DNA from: SIG440 sp045591035
GTDB lineage: Bacteria > Bacillota > Clostridia > Monoglobales > Monoglobaceae
DNA: 64,000 bases
Assembly: GCA_045591035.1 (NCBI GenBank)
Contig: JAZNSG010000003.1
Location: 1 to 64,000 of the forward strand
Direction of reading: 5' to 3'
Shown here: positions 32,842 through 41,557 of the stretch, one piece after another
Position numbering within the stretch: position 1 is the stretch's first letter
Layout of the letters: the number at the start of each line of letters is the position of its first letter
Program-made: the position numbers and the translations under genes
Notes under the pieces: generated by a model
What the model saw: the letters and a program-made list of their open reading frames with translations, nothing else
The model's database searches: none
Told to the model about the DNA's origin: nothing

Positions 32842-33581
32842 TGAAGGTTGATATTTTGACGTTGTTTCCCGAGATGATGGAGGCTGCACTTAAAACCAGT
32901 ATAATAGGCAGGGCTGAGAAATCAGGACTGTTGACCATAAACTGCGTTCAAATCAGGGACTTTGCTTTTAATAAGCATCGGCAGGTTGATGATTATCCAT
33001 ATGGAGGCGGTCAGGGGATGATTATGCAGGCGGAGCCGATTTTTCAAGCCTTTAAAAGCGTGACGGAAGGCTTGGGTTATAAGCCCAAAACGATTTATAT
33101 GTCACCTCAGGGGAAGACGTTCAGGCAGTCTGTGGCTAAAAGACTTTCGAAAGAGGAACACATCATCATTTTGTGCGGACACTATGAAGGGGTTGACCAA
33201 AGGGTTCTGGATGAAATTGTTGATGAAGAAATATCGCTGGGCGATTTTGTGTTGACGGGTGGAGAGATTGCGGCGATGGCTGTTGTGGATGCGACTGCAC
33301 GTATGATACCGGGGGTGCTTTCTTCGGAGGTAGCGTTTTCGGAGGAGTCACATTTTTCGGGACTTCTTGAGTTCCCTCAATACACTCGGCCTGCAATCTG
33401 GCACGGACGGGAAGTGCCCGAGGTGTTGCAAAACGGAAATCACAAACTGATTGAGGAATGGAAGCGTCGATCGGCTATTGAAAATACATTTAAAAAAAGG
33501 CGTGGTATGCTTAGTCGTGCGAAGCTATCTGAAAAAGAAGCAAAGCTTTTAGAGGAAATCAAAGCTGGGCAAGAGAAATGA
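32841..33581 (+). CDS. trmD: tRNA (guanine37-N1)-methyltransferase
   Basis: SPOUT-family enzyme that methylates G37 in tRNAs reading CNN codons to prevent frameshifting. The 246-residue protein has the YPYGGGQGM segment (about 53-61), LCGHYEGVDQR and the trefoil-knot motif SLGDFVLTGGE (about 132-142). Translationally coupled to rimM by a one-base overlap. The usual next gene rplS (L19) is absent here. Confidence 0.97.
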   Translation: MKVDILTLFPEMMEAALKTSIIGRAEKSGLLTINCVQIRDFAFNKHRQVDDYPYGGGQGMIMQAEPIFQAFKSVTEGLGYKPKTIYMSPQGKTFRQSVAKRLSKEEHIIILCGHYEGVDQRVLDEIVDEEISLGDFVLTGGEIAAMAVVDATARMIPGVLSSEVAFSEESHFSGLLEFPQYTRPAIWHGREVPEVLQNGNHKLIEEWKRRSAIENTFKKRRGMLSRAKLSEKEAKLLEEIKAGQEK

Positions 33582-33699
33582 AAATATATGTAATAAAATG
33601 TTGTTTTTTTGTTTTTTTTGTGATATACTTATTGTGATTAGTTATATAAACATTTAAAGAATTTTAATTTGAAGAAATTTCAAGGCAGGAGGGATAGCA

Positions 33700-35913
33700 G
33701 TGAAATGCTTAGAATGTGGTGCAGATATTTATGAGGGCGTTAAGAAATGTCCTTATTGCAAAACATTGACAGCCGGGAATACTGACGAAGACAAGTTCAG
33801 AGACTTCGATTTTAAATACATGATAGAATCTTCAGAGCAACTTGAAGAGATAGAGAGGACTGCACGTGCCGGAATTAAGAAAAAGACCGGTATGTTCAGT
33901 GGTTTTAGTTTTGCTAAACTGAGAAAACGGCTTCATATTCCGACTATCAGAAGAATTTCAAAGAATACCGAAGTTACAGGCGGGGATAAGTCTGCCGAAT
34001 CCCAGGATTCAAAAAGTGCAGCTGTTCGTGCCCAGGAGATTGCCAAGACCGCAGCTCAGAAGGCAGCAGAGTTTGTGCCTGAGGGTATGGCAAGGTATAC
34101 TGTAAGATCAAGTGATGGAGAAGAGGTTGAAACCGCTGCAAGAAGTTCTTATGAGGCAGAGGATAATTCATTGGGGACATACAAGAGGGTTTCACGCAAT
34201 ACTCCCAAGAGAAATCGCAGACGTTCGAACAAAAGGGGAATTGCAGCATTGTTCGTTGGACTTGTTTTGGTTGTAGCTGTTGTTGTGGGGATTGTTGCAC
34301 TTATTTGCTCGGCATTTGCAAATGGCGAAACAGTAAAGTCGTATACTTACATAAAGGATAATTCTCTTTTCCTTGTGTATAAGGGTGAAAAAGTGACACT
34401 TACGGAGTCTTTGATTACAGAAAACTATGTTCGCAATATAACAGCCGGGAATACGGAAGATGCAACTGAAAATGGTGCAGCGCAAGGCTTTTCGGTTGAA
34501 AAGATTGCTGCGGAATCTAATATCGTAAAAATAACAGCTGATGGAAAAAGAGTATATTTCTTTGAGAACTATGACCCTGAAACAGGAAGCGGAGCACTTA
34601 AGTATGTTGACAAAGGTAAAGCGAAAAAAATAACTGAGATTGCCCAGGCTGTGCATAATTCAATTGTTTTTTCAGAGGATGGAAGAAAGATTCTGTATCT
34701 TAGAACTACTGATAAAAACGGGGATATGGGAGTTTTGTATTATTGGCACAGCAAGATTAAGGAGCCTTTTGAAATTTCAACAGACATTGACCATGGAACA
34801 TTTACATTCGGCGGTAAAGATGAATGGGCTATGTTTATTGAAAACTTCAACCGTATTGAAATGAGCGGTGATTTGTTTGTAAAGAGTCTTGGAGATGCTG
34901 ATGAGGATAAGGTTAAGATAGATTCGGGAGTTTGTAAAGTGTTTGGCTCAAATCCCGGACATGCAGCATATATTTATGCAAAAGGTTGGGACACTGCCAC
35001 AGAAGCCTTTGATATCTATGCAGTTAACAAAAAAGGAAGAACTATTCGTTTGGGTGAAAAGACTAAGCGTGAGCCTTATATGAAAGAGACAAAAGATAGT
35101 CTGCTTGTATTCGGTATGGCTGATGAAGGCGGAGACAATCTTTATGAGGTTGATATAAATTCGGGCAAAAAGGAAAAGATTGCGTCCGATGTTAGTGATA
35201 TCATTATGCTCTCTGAGAACGAAAAGACCTTGATATACAACAAGGTATATGAAAAAAACAGCACTGTTTTTGCGAGAAATGCAGAATATTATGCATATAC
35301 CTATGGCAAGGAGCCTCAGCGCATTGCGAATAATGTGGTTGCTGATGAGAAGATTGTCAGTGGTCAGCCACAGATTGCTATCAGTAAGGATGGCAAAACA
35401 ATTCTTTATATTGGCGGATACGACGATGTGAAGGGTGGCGGAACTCTTAAGCTGTGCACTTATAAAAGAGGCAAGGCGTCAGAGGAGAAAACAATTACTG
35501 AGGGCGTATATTCTTGTTTCGTTACGACAAATGATGAGTTTGTTGTTCTCAAGGATTACAGCAGGTCAAAGAATGTTGCAGACGCTTATGTCTTAGATGG
35601 AAATGAGTTGAGACCGTTTAAGGATGAGGTTTGCCCTGAATTGTTTGAAATTTCAGAAGATGGGAAACATATATACTGCGTAATGGAGATAGATGCGAAG
35701 AGCAAAATGGGTAATCTTGAGAGATTCACTTTTAAGGGAAAGTCAAAGACCATTGCTAAAGGCGTTTCGGATTTTGAACTTAATGCTGATGATGTGTTGG
35801 TTTTCGCAAATGCTAACGCAGACAGTGGAAAGTTTGATTTTAAGCTTTATCGTGGAGAGAAGAATAAACTTGTGGACATAGATACTTCTGTGGACTTTAT
35901 GGCTATAAAATAA
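33700..35913 (+). CDS. Unrecognised zinc-ribbon membrane protein with a large repeat-like extracytoplasmic domain
   Basis: I do not recognise this 737-residue protein as a named family. Visible parts: an N-terminal zinc ribbon with C3, C6, C17, C20 (two CxxC); a charged and basic region with an Ala-rich stretch (about 104-130); one membrane helix (about 180-203); and an outside region of about 530 residues with recurring strands such as DGKRVYFFEN, DGRKILYLRT, DGKTILYIGG and DGKHIYCVME, like the blades of a TolB/WD40-type propeller. Orientation would put the zinc ribbon in the cytoplasm. Start GTG follows AGGAGGGA. Flanked by trmD and nadD without an evident functional link. A sensor or envelope-associated role is only a guess. 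Confidence 0.75.
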   Translation: MKCLECGADIYEGVKKCPYCKTLTAGNTDEDKFRDFDFKYMIESSEQLEEIERTARAGIKKKTGMFSGFSFAKLRKRLHIPTIRRISKNTEVTGGDKSAESQDSKSAAVRAQEIAKTAAQKAAEFVPEGMARYTVRSSDGEEVETAARSSYEAEDNSLGTYKRVSRNTPKRNRRRSNKRGIAALFVGLVLVVAVVVGIVALICSAFANGETVKSYTYIKDNSLFLVYKGEKVTLTESLITENYVRNITAGNTEDATENGAAQGFSVEKIAAESNIVKITADGKRVYFFENYDPETGSGALKYVDKGKAKKITEIAQAVHNSIVFSEDGRKILYLRTTDKNGDMGVLYYWHSKIKEPFEISTDIDHGTFTFGGKDEWAMFIENFNRIEMSGDLFVKSLGDADEDKVKIDSGVCKVFGSNPGHAAYIYAKGWDTATEAFDIYAVNKKGRTIRLGEKTKREPYMKETKDSLLVFGMADEGGDNLYEVDINSGKKEKIASDVSDIIMLSENEKTLIYNKVYEKNSTVFARNAEYYAYTYGKEPQRIANNVVADEKIVSGQPQIAISKDGKTILYIGGYDDVKGGGTLKLCTYKRGKASEEKTITEGVYSCFVTTNDEFVVLKDYSRSKNVADAYVLDGNELRPFKDEVCPELFEISEDGKHIYCVMEIDAKSKMGNLERFTFKGKSKTIAKGVSDFELNADDVLVFANANADSGKFDFKLYRGEKNKLVDIDTSVDFMAIK

Positions 35914-35937
35914 ATACATTAAAGGGGCAATGGACTT

Positions 35938-36549
35938 GTGAGAATCGGTATTTTTGGCGGGACATTTAATCCGCCGCACATAGGGCATATTTACATTGCA
36001 AGAGAAGCTATGAAAAAGGCTGAACTTGACAAAATGGTATTTATTCCATGTGGAAATCCGCCTCATAAGGATAGCTGTGAGATAGAATCTGCAAAGCACA
36101 GGTTTAACATGGTCAGCCTTGCAATATCCAAAGAGAAAAATTTTGAAAACTCAGATATTGAGATACGTTTAGATGAGTTTAGCTATACGGCAAATACCCT
36201 GCGCAAACTGAAAGACATTTATCCTCGGGAGCAGCTTTGCTTTTTGGTAGGTGGAGATTCTCTTGTTGATATGGAGAAGTGGTATCATCCTGAAAGAATC
36301 TTCCCGATTGCTGAGATTGTTGTCGCAATGCGAGGCGGACAAGACTCTCAAAAGGTTTTGATTGCCGCTGAAAAATACAGACATGAGTATGGTGCAAACA
36401 TTAGGTTTATTGAAATTGAACCCATGGATGTGTCTGCCTCTCATATAAGAGATATGTTAAGGTCAGGGGAAACTCCTGATGGGATTGTCCCACGGAAGGT
36501 TCTTGAATATATAAAGGAAAATGGAATTTACAGAGAAAAATCAGATTGA
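35938..36549 (+). CDS. nadD: Nicotinate-nucleotide adenylyltransferase
   Basis: Adenylates nicotinate mononucleotide to deamido-NAD. The 203-residue nucleotidyltransferase has GGTFNPPHIGH (7-17) with its HxGH motif and the C-terminal SASHIRDMLRSG equivalent of the ISSTxxR motif (about 163-174). The start is GTG, fixed by the conserved MRIGIFGGTF. First gene of nadD-yqeK-lcp-rsfS-leuS, and NAD synthesis is continued by nadE a few genes on. Confidence 0.96.
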   Translation: MRIGIFGGTFNPPHIGHIYIAREAMKKAELDKMVFIPCGNPPHKDSCEIESAKHRFNMVSLAISKEKNFENSDIEIRLDEFSYTANTLRKLKDIYPREQLCFLVGGDSLVDMEKWYHPERIFPIAEIVVAMRGGQDSQKVLIAAEKYRHEYGANIRFIEIEPMDVSASHIRDMLRSGETPDGIVPRKVLEYIKENGIYREKSD

Positions 36550-37126
36550 TATGTTAAGTATTGAGGAAATTACCAAGTATTTAGAAAATACTTTGAGTCA
36601 GAGCCGGTTTTCTCACACTTTGGGTGTAGCGGAAACAGCGCGGAATCTGGCTCAAAAATGGGGCGCAGATGAAGATGCGGCCTATTTAGCTGGGCTTGTT
36701 CATGATTGCGCCAAGGAAATAGACAAAAACGAGGCAATTGGTCTCCTTGAGGAGAGGGGCTACACGGTTGATGAGGTGGAGAAAAAGGCTTTGGGACTTC
36801 TTCACGCTCCTCTTGGTGCGTTTCTTGCCCGTGAGAGGTTTGGTATTACAAATGAAGAAATTTTGGATTCCATAAAATTTCATACTACAGGACGAGTAGG
36901 AATGACTCTTTTGGATAAAATAATATATGTTGCGGACTTTATTGAACCCGGCAGGAAATACAAGGAATCACAGCTTGTTCGAGAGACAGCTGAAGTAGAC
37001 ATTGATGCCGCGGTTTTGCAAGAGGCAAACATTATTATTAAGTACACTATTGATAAAGGCAGATTGCTTCATGCCAATACGGTAGCCGCAAGAAACAGTT
37101 TTTTAGGTTGTGGAGAAGAAAAATAG
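36521..37126 (+). CDS. yqeK: YqeK-type HD-domain bis(5'-nucleosyl)-tetraphosphatase
   Basis: HD-fold hydrolase; Bacillota YqeK proteins symmetrically split Ap4A to two ADP. The 201-residue protein has RFSHTLGVAETA (about 29-40) and the HD pair in GLVHDCAKE (about 63-71), and the C-terminal HATTVAARN-like segment is LLHANTVAARN. It overlaps nadD by 29 bases if ATG 36521 is used, which has AAAGGA just upstream; ATG 36551 directly after the nadD stop would give a protein 10 residues shorter. Confidence 0.9.
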   Translation: MEFTEKNQIDMLSIEEITKYLENTLSQSRFSHTLGVAETARNLAQKWGADEDAAYLAGLVHDCAKEIDKNEAIGLLEERGYTVDEVEKKALGLLHAPLGAFLARERFGITNEEILDSIKFHTTGRVGMTLLDKIIYVADFIEPGRKYKESQLVRETAEVDIDAAVLQEANIIIKYTIDKGRLLHANTVAARNSFLGCGEEK

Positions 37127-37168
37127 CTTTTCAACCAGAAAACGGCATACCGAAAGAGGCGAGTTTTC

Positions 37169-38089
37169 GTGGGGCAAGGGGCACCGTTTAAAACATTGAT
37201 AGCTTTACTTGTAGTTGTTATGGTTGCAGGTATAGGTACCTTTGGAATAGGGGTATTTAAAAAAAATGAACCTCAGGTGATTGAGGATAAAAGTGTGAAA
37301 ACAAGTGTGTCTGAGAAATCACAAAAAGAGGAAGAAATTCTTGATTTTTTGGTGGTTTGTGTTGATGATGACGGATACAGAACTGACCTGATACTTTTGT
37401 GCAGGTATAATCCTGAAGATAATAGTGGAGTTATTCTTCAAATCCCCAGAGATACTTTTGTTGAAAACAACAGAAGGGACAAAAAGATAAATTCTGCATA
37501 TGGGACCAAAGGTAAGGCAGGGACTTTGATTCGTGAAGTCGAGGCGGTTGTGGGGGTTGCTCCGCGCAGATATTTAATTATAACCTTTTCGGCGTTTAAA
37601 GAGCTTGTTGATGAAGTTGGCGGGGTTGAAGTTGATGTGCCAATAAGGATGAAATATACCGACCCTGTGCAAAATTTAAATATTGACCTTTACCCCGGGG
37701 TTCAGGTGCTTGATGGGGAGAAGGCATTGATGTTTATGAGGTTCCGGAAAAATGATGACGGAAGCGGATATGTTGACGGGGATATTGGAAGGCTTAAGGC
37801 ACACAAGGTTTTTTATGAAGCGGCTCTTTCAAAACTGAAAAATACGAAGAATATATTGAAAGCACCAAAAATTTTGAGAATATTGAAAAGGTACGCACAA
37901 ACGGATTTTACGCCGGGAGATTTGCTTGGTTATTTAGGGGAAATTCCCAGTTTGGATACAAAAAATATAAAAATTCTTTCGTTGCCCGGAGCGGGACGAT
38001 ATGCAAAAAATGGTATTTCGTATTTTTTCCATAACGAGGTTGAAACAAAAAAACTGGTGGAAGAATATTTCCCTGAAAATGAAACTTAA
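37169..38089 (+). CDS. LCP-family (LytR-CpsA-Psr) phosphotransferase
   Basis: Membrane-anchored LCP enzymes transfer teichoic acid or other wall polymers from undecaprenyl carriers to peptidoglycan. The 306-residue protein has an N-terminal membrane helix (about 9-27) and the LCP core with IPRDTFVENN (about 91-100), KINSAYG, and FRKNDDGSGYVDGDIGRLKA (about 191-210, arginine-rich catalytic edge). GTG start after GAGGCGAG. It sits between yqeK and rsfS, a common Clostridia order. Confidence 0.9.
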   Translation: MGQGAPFKTLIALLVVVMVAGIGTFGIGVFKKNEPQVIEDKSVKTSVSEKSQKEEEILDFLVVCVDDDGYRTDLILLCRYNPEDNSGVILQIPRDTFVENNRRDKKINSAYGTKGKAGTLIREVEAVVGVAPRRYLIITFSAFKELVDEVGGVEVDVPIRMKYTDPVQNLNIDLYPGVQVLDGEKALMFMRFRKNDDGSGYVDGDIGRLKAHKVFYEAALSKLKNTKNILKAPKILRILKRYAQTDFTPGDLLGYLGEIPSLDTKNIKILSLPGAGRYAKNGISYFFHNEVETKKLVEEYFPENET

Positions 38090-38121
38090 GTTAGTATATA
38101 TACAGTAAAAGGAGTTGTAGT

Positions 38122-38481
38122 ATGAGCTGTGAAAATAATTTTGTGAATACCGCAGTCAAGGCTGCGGATGCAAAAATGGGCAAGGATATAGTGGTTTTGG
38201 ATGTACAGGAGCTTACAACACTGACCGGATACTTTGTAATTGTGACAGGTGGCTCACCTTCAAATGTTCAGGCTATCTGTGATAACATTGAGGAAAAGAT
38301 GGCGGCTGAGGGCGCTGTGCTTTTAAATAAAGAAGGCTATAACAATGCGGAATGGATTCTTTTGGGGTATGATGATGTGATTATACATATCTTCCAGAAT
38401 GAACCAAGAGAGTTTTATAAGCTGGAGCACATATGGAAAGATGCTCCGTGCATTGATGTAGCTGATTTGATTGTTGAGTAG
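38122..38481 (+). CDS. rsfS: Ribosomal silencing factor RsfS
   Basis: Binds L14 on the 50S subunit and blocks subunit joining when nutrients are low. The 119-residue protein has the Iojap/RsfS pattern: DIVVLDVQELTTLTGYFVIVTG (about 20-41) and WILLGYDDVIIHIF followed by REFYKLEHIW. ATG follows AAAAGGAG. Between lcp and leuS in the usual order. Confidence 0.95.
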   Translation: MSCENNFVNTAVKAADAKMGKDIVVLDVQELTTLTGYFVIVTGGSPSNVQAICDNIEEKMAAEGAVLLNKEGYNNAEWILLGYDDVIIHIFQNEPREFYKLEHIWKDAPCIDVADLIVE

Positions 38482-38510
38482 ATAAAAATTCCTGAAAGGA
38501 CTGATTATAA

Positions 38511-40925
38511 ATGAAGTATGATTTTAAACAGATTGAGGCAAAGTGGCAAAAAAGTTGGGACGAAAATGAAACTTTTAAGGCTTCTAACAAGGATAAGTCA
38601 AAACCTAAGTTTTATGGCCTTGTAGAGTTCCCTTATCCCTCGGGACATGGCCTCCATGTAGGGCATCCGAGAGGTTATACTGCCATTGATATTATCACAA
38701 GAAAGAAGCGCTTAGAGGGATATAATGTACTTTTCCCTATGGGCTGGGATGCATTTGGACTCCCCACTGAGAACTTTGCAATCAAAAATAACATTCACCC
38801 TGCTGTTGTTACAGAAAAGAATGTTGAAAACTTTAAAAGACAGCTTAAAATGCTGGGTTTTGGGTTTGACTGGTCAAGAGAAATAAACACAACCGATCCA
38901 AATTATTATAAATGGACACAGTGGATTTTTCTTAAGCTTTTTGAAAAAGGCCTTGCTTATAAAACAAAAATGCCTATCAATTTCTGTACCGGCTGCAAGG
39001 TTGGTCTTGCCAATGAAGAAGTTGTAAACGGTGTTTGTGAGCGTTGCGGCAGTGAGGTTGTGCAGAAAGAGAAAAGTCAGTGGATGCTGAAAATCACAGA
39101 GTACGCACAGCGACTCATTGACGACCTTGACGACCTTGATTATATTGAAAGAGTAAAAATTCAGCAGAAGAACTGGATTGGCCGAAGCGAGGGCGCAGAG
39201 GTAGACTTCAAAATCAAAGGTACAGACGATAAAATCGGGGTTTATACAACACGTCCCGATACTCTTTTTGGTGCTACATATATGGTTCTTGCGCCGGAAC
39301 ATCCTTATGTTGAAAAATATAAGGAAAGAATAGAAAACTATGCCGAGGTTGAAGCCTACAAGCTTGAAGCGGCAAAGAAGAGTGATTTTGAAAGAGCCGA
39401 GCTTGACAAAAACAAGACCGGTGTTATGCTGAAAGGTATAGTTGCAATCGACCCCGTAAACAATGCTGAAATTCCCATTTGGATTTCTGACTATGTTCTT
39501 GTAACTTATGGAACAGGCGCAATTATGGCGGTACCTGCGCACGATACACGTGACTGGGAATTTGCAAAGAAATTTGATATGCCTATTATCGAGGTTGTAG
39601 CAGGCGGTGAGGATGTTCAAAAAGAAGCATTCACCGATGTTGAGACCGGAGTAATGGTAAATTCCGGATTCCTTACCGGTATGCAGGTTGAAGAAGCTAA
39701 AAAGGCAATTATCGACTTTTTAGAAAAAGAAGGAATAGGCAAACGCAAGGTAAACTACAAACTTCGTGACTGGGTGTTCTCGCGTCAGCGTTACTGGGGG
39801 GAACCGATTCCCCTTGTGAACTGTCCACATTGTGGTTGGGTAGCCCTTCCCGAGAGCGAACTTCCTTTGCAGCTTCCCGATACAAAGAACTTTGAGCCCG
39901 GTGAATCCGGTGAATCTCCGCTTATCAAGATACGTGACTGGGTTGAAACAACCTGTCCCAAGTGCGGCGGAAAAGCAGAAAGAGAAACCGATACTATGCC
40001 ACAGTGGGCAGGGTCTTCGTGGTATTTCTTAAGATATATCGACCCGGATAACAATGATTTTCTTGCAGGATTGGAAGAACTTAAGTATTGGCTTCCGATT
40101 GACTGGTATAACGGTGGTATGGAGCATACTACACTTCACCTCCTTTACTCAAGATTCTGGCACAAGTTCCTTTATGATATTGGTGTTGTTCCTACAAAAG
40201 AGCCTTATCAGAAGAGAACTTCACACGGTATGATTTTGGGCGAAAATGGCGAGAAAATGTCAAAGTCAAGGGGCAATGTAATTAACCCTGACGATGTTGT
40301 TAATGAATATGGTGCTGATACTTTCAGAACCTATGAAATGTTTATCGGTGCTTTTGACCAGGCAACTCCCTGGTCTATGGATGGTGTTAAGGGCTGCTTC
40401 AAATTCCTCGAAAGAGTGTGGAATTTGCAGAATATTTTGGTTGATGGCGACAGCTATTCAAAAGAGCTTGAAACAGCTATGCACAAGACAATTAAAAAGG
40501 TAACTGACGATTACGACAGAATGAAGTTCAATACCGGTATTGCGACGCTCATGGCGTTTATCAATGACGTAACAAAGCTTGGAAAAATCAATAAGGCCGA
40601 GTTTAAGACATTTATTACACTTTTAAACCCTGTTGCTCCGCATCTTACTGAGGAGCTTTGGCAGGTTGCAGGTTTTGAGGGAAACCTTTCGGATACAAGT
40701 TGGCCAAAGTTTGACGAGGCTAAGACTATTGACGACGAAGTTGAGGTTGTTCTTCAGATTAACGGCAAAATCCGCGATAAGGTTATGATTTCCGCAGATC
40801 TTGATCCAAAGGGAATGGAAAAAGTGGCGCTTGAAAGCGAAAAGATAAAGGAAATGATTGAAGGTAAGCAAGTGGTAAAGGTTATTGCTGTACCTAAAAA
40901 GCTTATTAATATTGTTGTAAAATAA
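38511..40925 (+). CDS. leuS: Leucyl-tRNA synthetase
   Basis: Class I synthetase charging tRNA-Leu. The 804-residue protein has the HIGH-equivalent GHGLHVGHP (45-53), a CP1 editing domain (about 220-410), zinc-binding CPHCGWV and CPKCGGKAERE segments (about 438-490), and KMSKS (about 582-586). Full bacterial length. ATG follows GAAAGGACTG. The following HD-protein gene starts 18 bases downstream. Confidence 0.97.
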   Translation: MKYDFKQIEAKWQKSWDENETFKASNKDKSKPKFYGLVEFPYPSGHGLHVGHPRGYTAIDIITRKKRLEGYNVLFPMGWDAFGLPTENFAIKNNIHPAVVTEKNVENFKRQLKMLGFGFDWSREINTTDPNYYKWTQWIFLKLFEKGLAYKTKMPINFCTGCKVGLANEEVVNGVCERCGSEVVQKEKSQWMLKITEYAQRLIDDLDDLDYIERVKIQQKNWIGRSEGAEVDFKIKGTDDKIGVYTTRPDTLFGATYMVLAPEHPYVEKYKERIENYAEVEAYKLEAAKKSDFERAELDKNKTGVMLKGIVAIDPVNNAEIPIWISDYVLVTYGTGAIMAVPAHDTRDWEFAKKFDMPIIEVVAGGEDVQKEAFTDVETGVMVNSGFLTGMQVEEAKKAIIDFLEKEGIGKRKVNYKLRDWVFSRQRYWGEPIPLVNCPHCGWVALPESELPLQLPDTKNFEPGESGESPLIKIRDWVETTCPKCGGKAERETDTMPQWAGSSWYFLRYIDPDNNDFLAGLEELKYWLPIDWYNGGMEHTTLHLLYSRFWHKFLYDIGVVPTKEPYQKRTSHGMILGENGEKMSKSRGNVINPDDVVNEYGADTFRTYEMFIGAFDQATPWSMDGVKGCFKFLERVWNLQNILVDGDSYSKELETAMHKTIKKVTDDYDRMKFNTGIATLMAFINDVTKLGKINKAEFKTFITLLNPVAPHLTEELWQVAGFEGNLSDTSWPKFDEAKTIDDEVEVVLQINGKIRDKVMISADLDPKGMEKVALESEKIKEMIEGKQVVKVIAVPKKLINIVVK

Positions 40926-40943
40926 AAAAGAGGGGTAAATTCA

Positions 40944-41528
40944 ATGAATGTTAAAGATGAATTTGTTGAGATATACCAAAAGAATATAAAAAGAGAGGGA
41001 GCCGACAGGCTCCTTCAACACCTTTTGTCGTCGTCAAGTGACTTTTTTACGGCACCTGCAAGTACCAGATTTCATGGTGCTTATGAGGGCGGCCTTGCGG
41101 AGCATAGCATAAATGTTTATGAATGCCTTAAGGATTACCTTTCAAGGGAAAGAGTTCAGGAGCTTTATGGGATAGAGGCGAGTGATGAAACGATTGCCAT
41201 TGTTGCACTTTTGCATGACCTTTGTAAAATGAATTTCTATAAGCCGGGCTTTCGTAATGTAAAAGATGAGAATGGTGTTTGGCAGAAAGTTCCCACCTAT
41301 GAAATTGACGATAAACTCCCTTATGGGCACGGAGAAAAATCGGTTTATATGATTTCAGGGTTTATGAGACTAACCAGGGAAGAAGCCTTTGCTATTCGTT
41401 ATCATATGGGCTTTTCGGGGAATGAACCTGCAGGGAATGTAGGCAGTGCTTTCGAGATGTTTCCCTTGGCGTTTGCTTTGTCTACCGCTGATATGGAGGC
41501 TACATATTTCCTTGAGGGAAAAGAATAA
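40944..41528 (+). CDS. HD-domain phosphohydrolase, function unknown
   Basis: A 194-residue HD-superfamily protein. Metal-binding motifs visible are H54 in LAEHSINVYE and the HD pair H91-D92 in ALLHDLCKMNFY, followed by HGEKSVYM (near 130) and RYHMGF. Such stand-alone HD proteins hydrolyse phosphomonoesters or cyclic or oligonucleotides; it resembles the HD part of YhaM-type exonucleases, but the OB-fold domain is missing. ATG follows GAGGGG. It lies between leuS and nadE. Confidence 0.8.
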   Translation: MNVKDEFVEIYQKNIKREGADRLLQHLLSSSSDFFTAPASTRFHGAYEGGLAEHSINVYECLKDYLSRERVQELYGIEASDETIAIVALLHDLCKMNFYKPGFRNVKDENGVWQKVPTYEIDDKLPYGHGEKSVYMISGFMRLTREEAFAIRYHMGFSGNEPAGNVGSAFEMFPLAFALSTADMEATYFLEGKE

Positions 41529-41557
41529 AAATTCATAAAGAATGGAGGAGTTGACTT

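Noticed and set aside
38874..39620. 248-residue open frame opposite leuS
   Set aside because: Antisense shadow of leuS; codon pattern follows the real gene.
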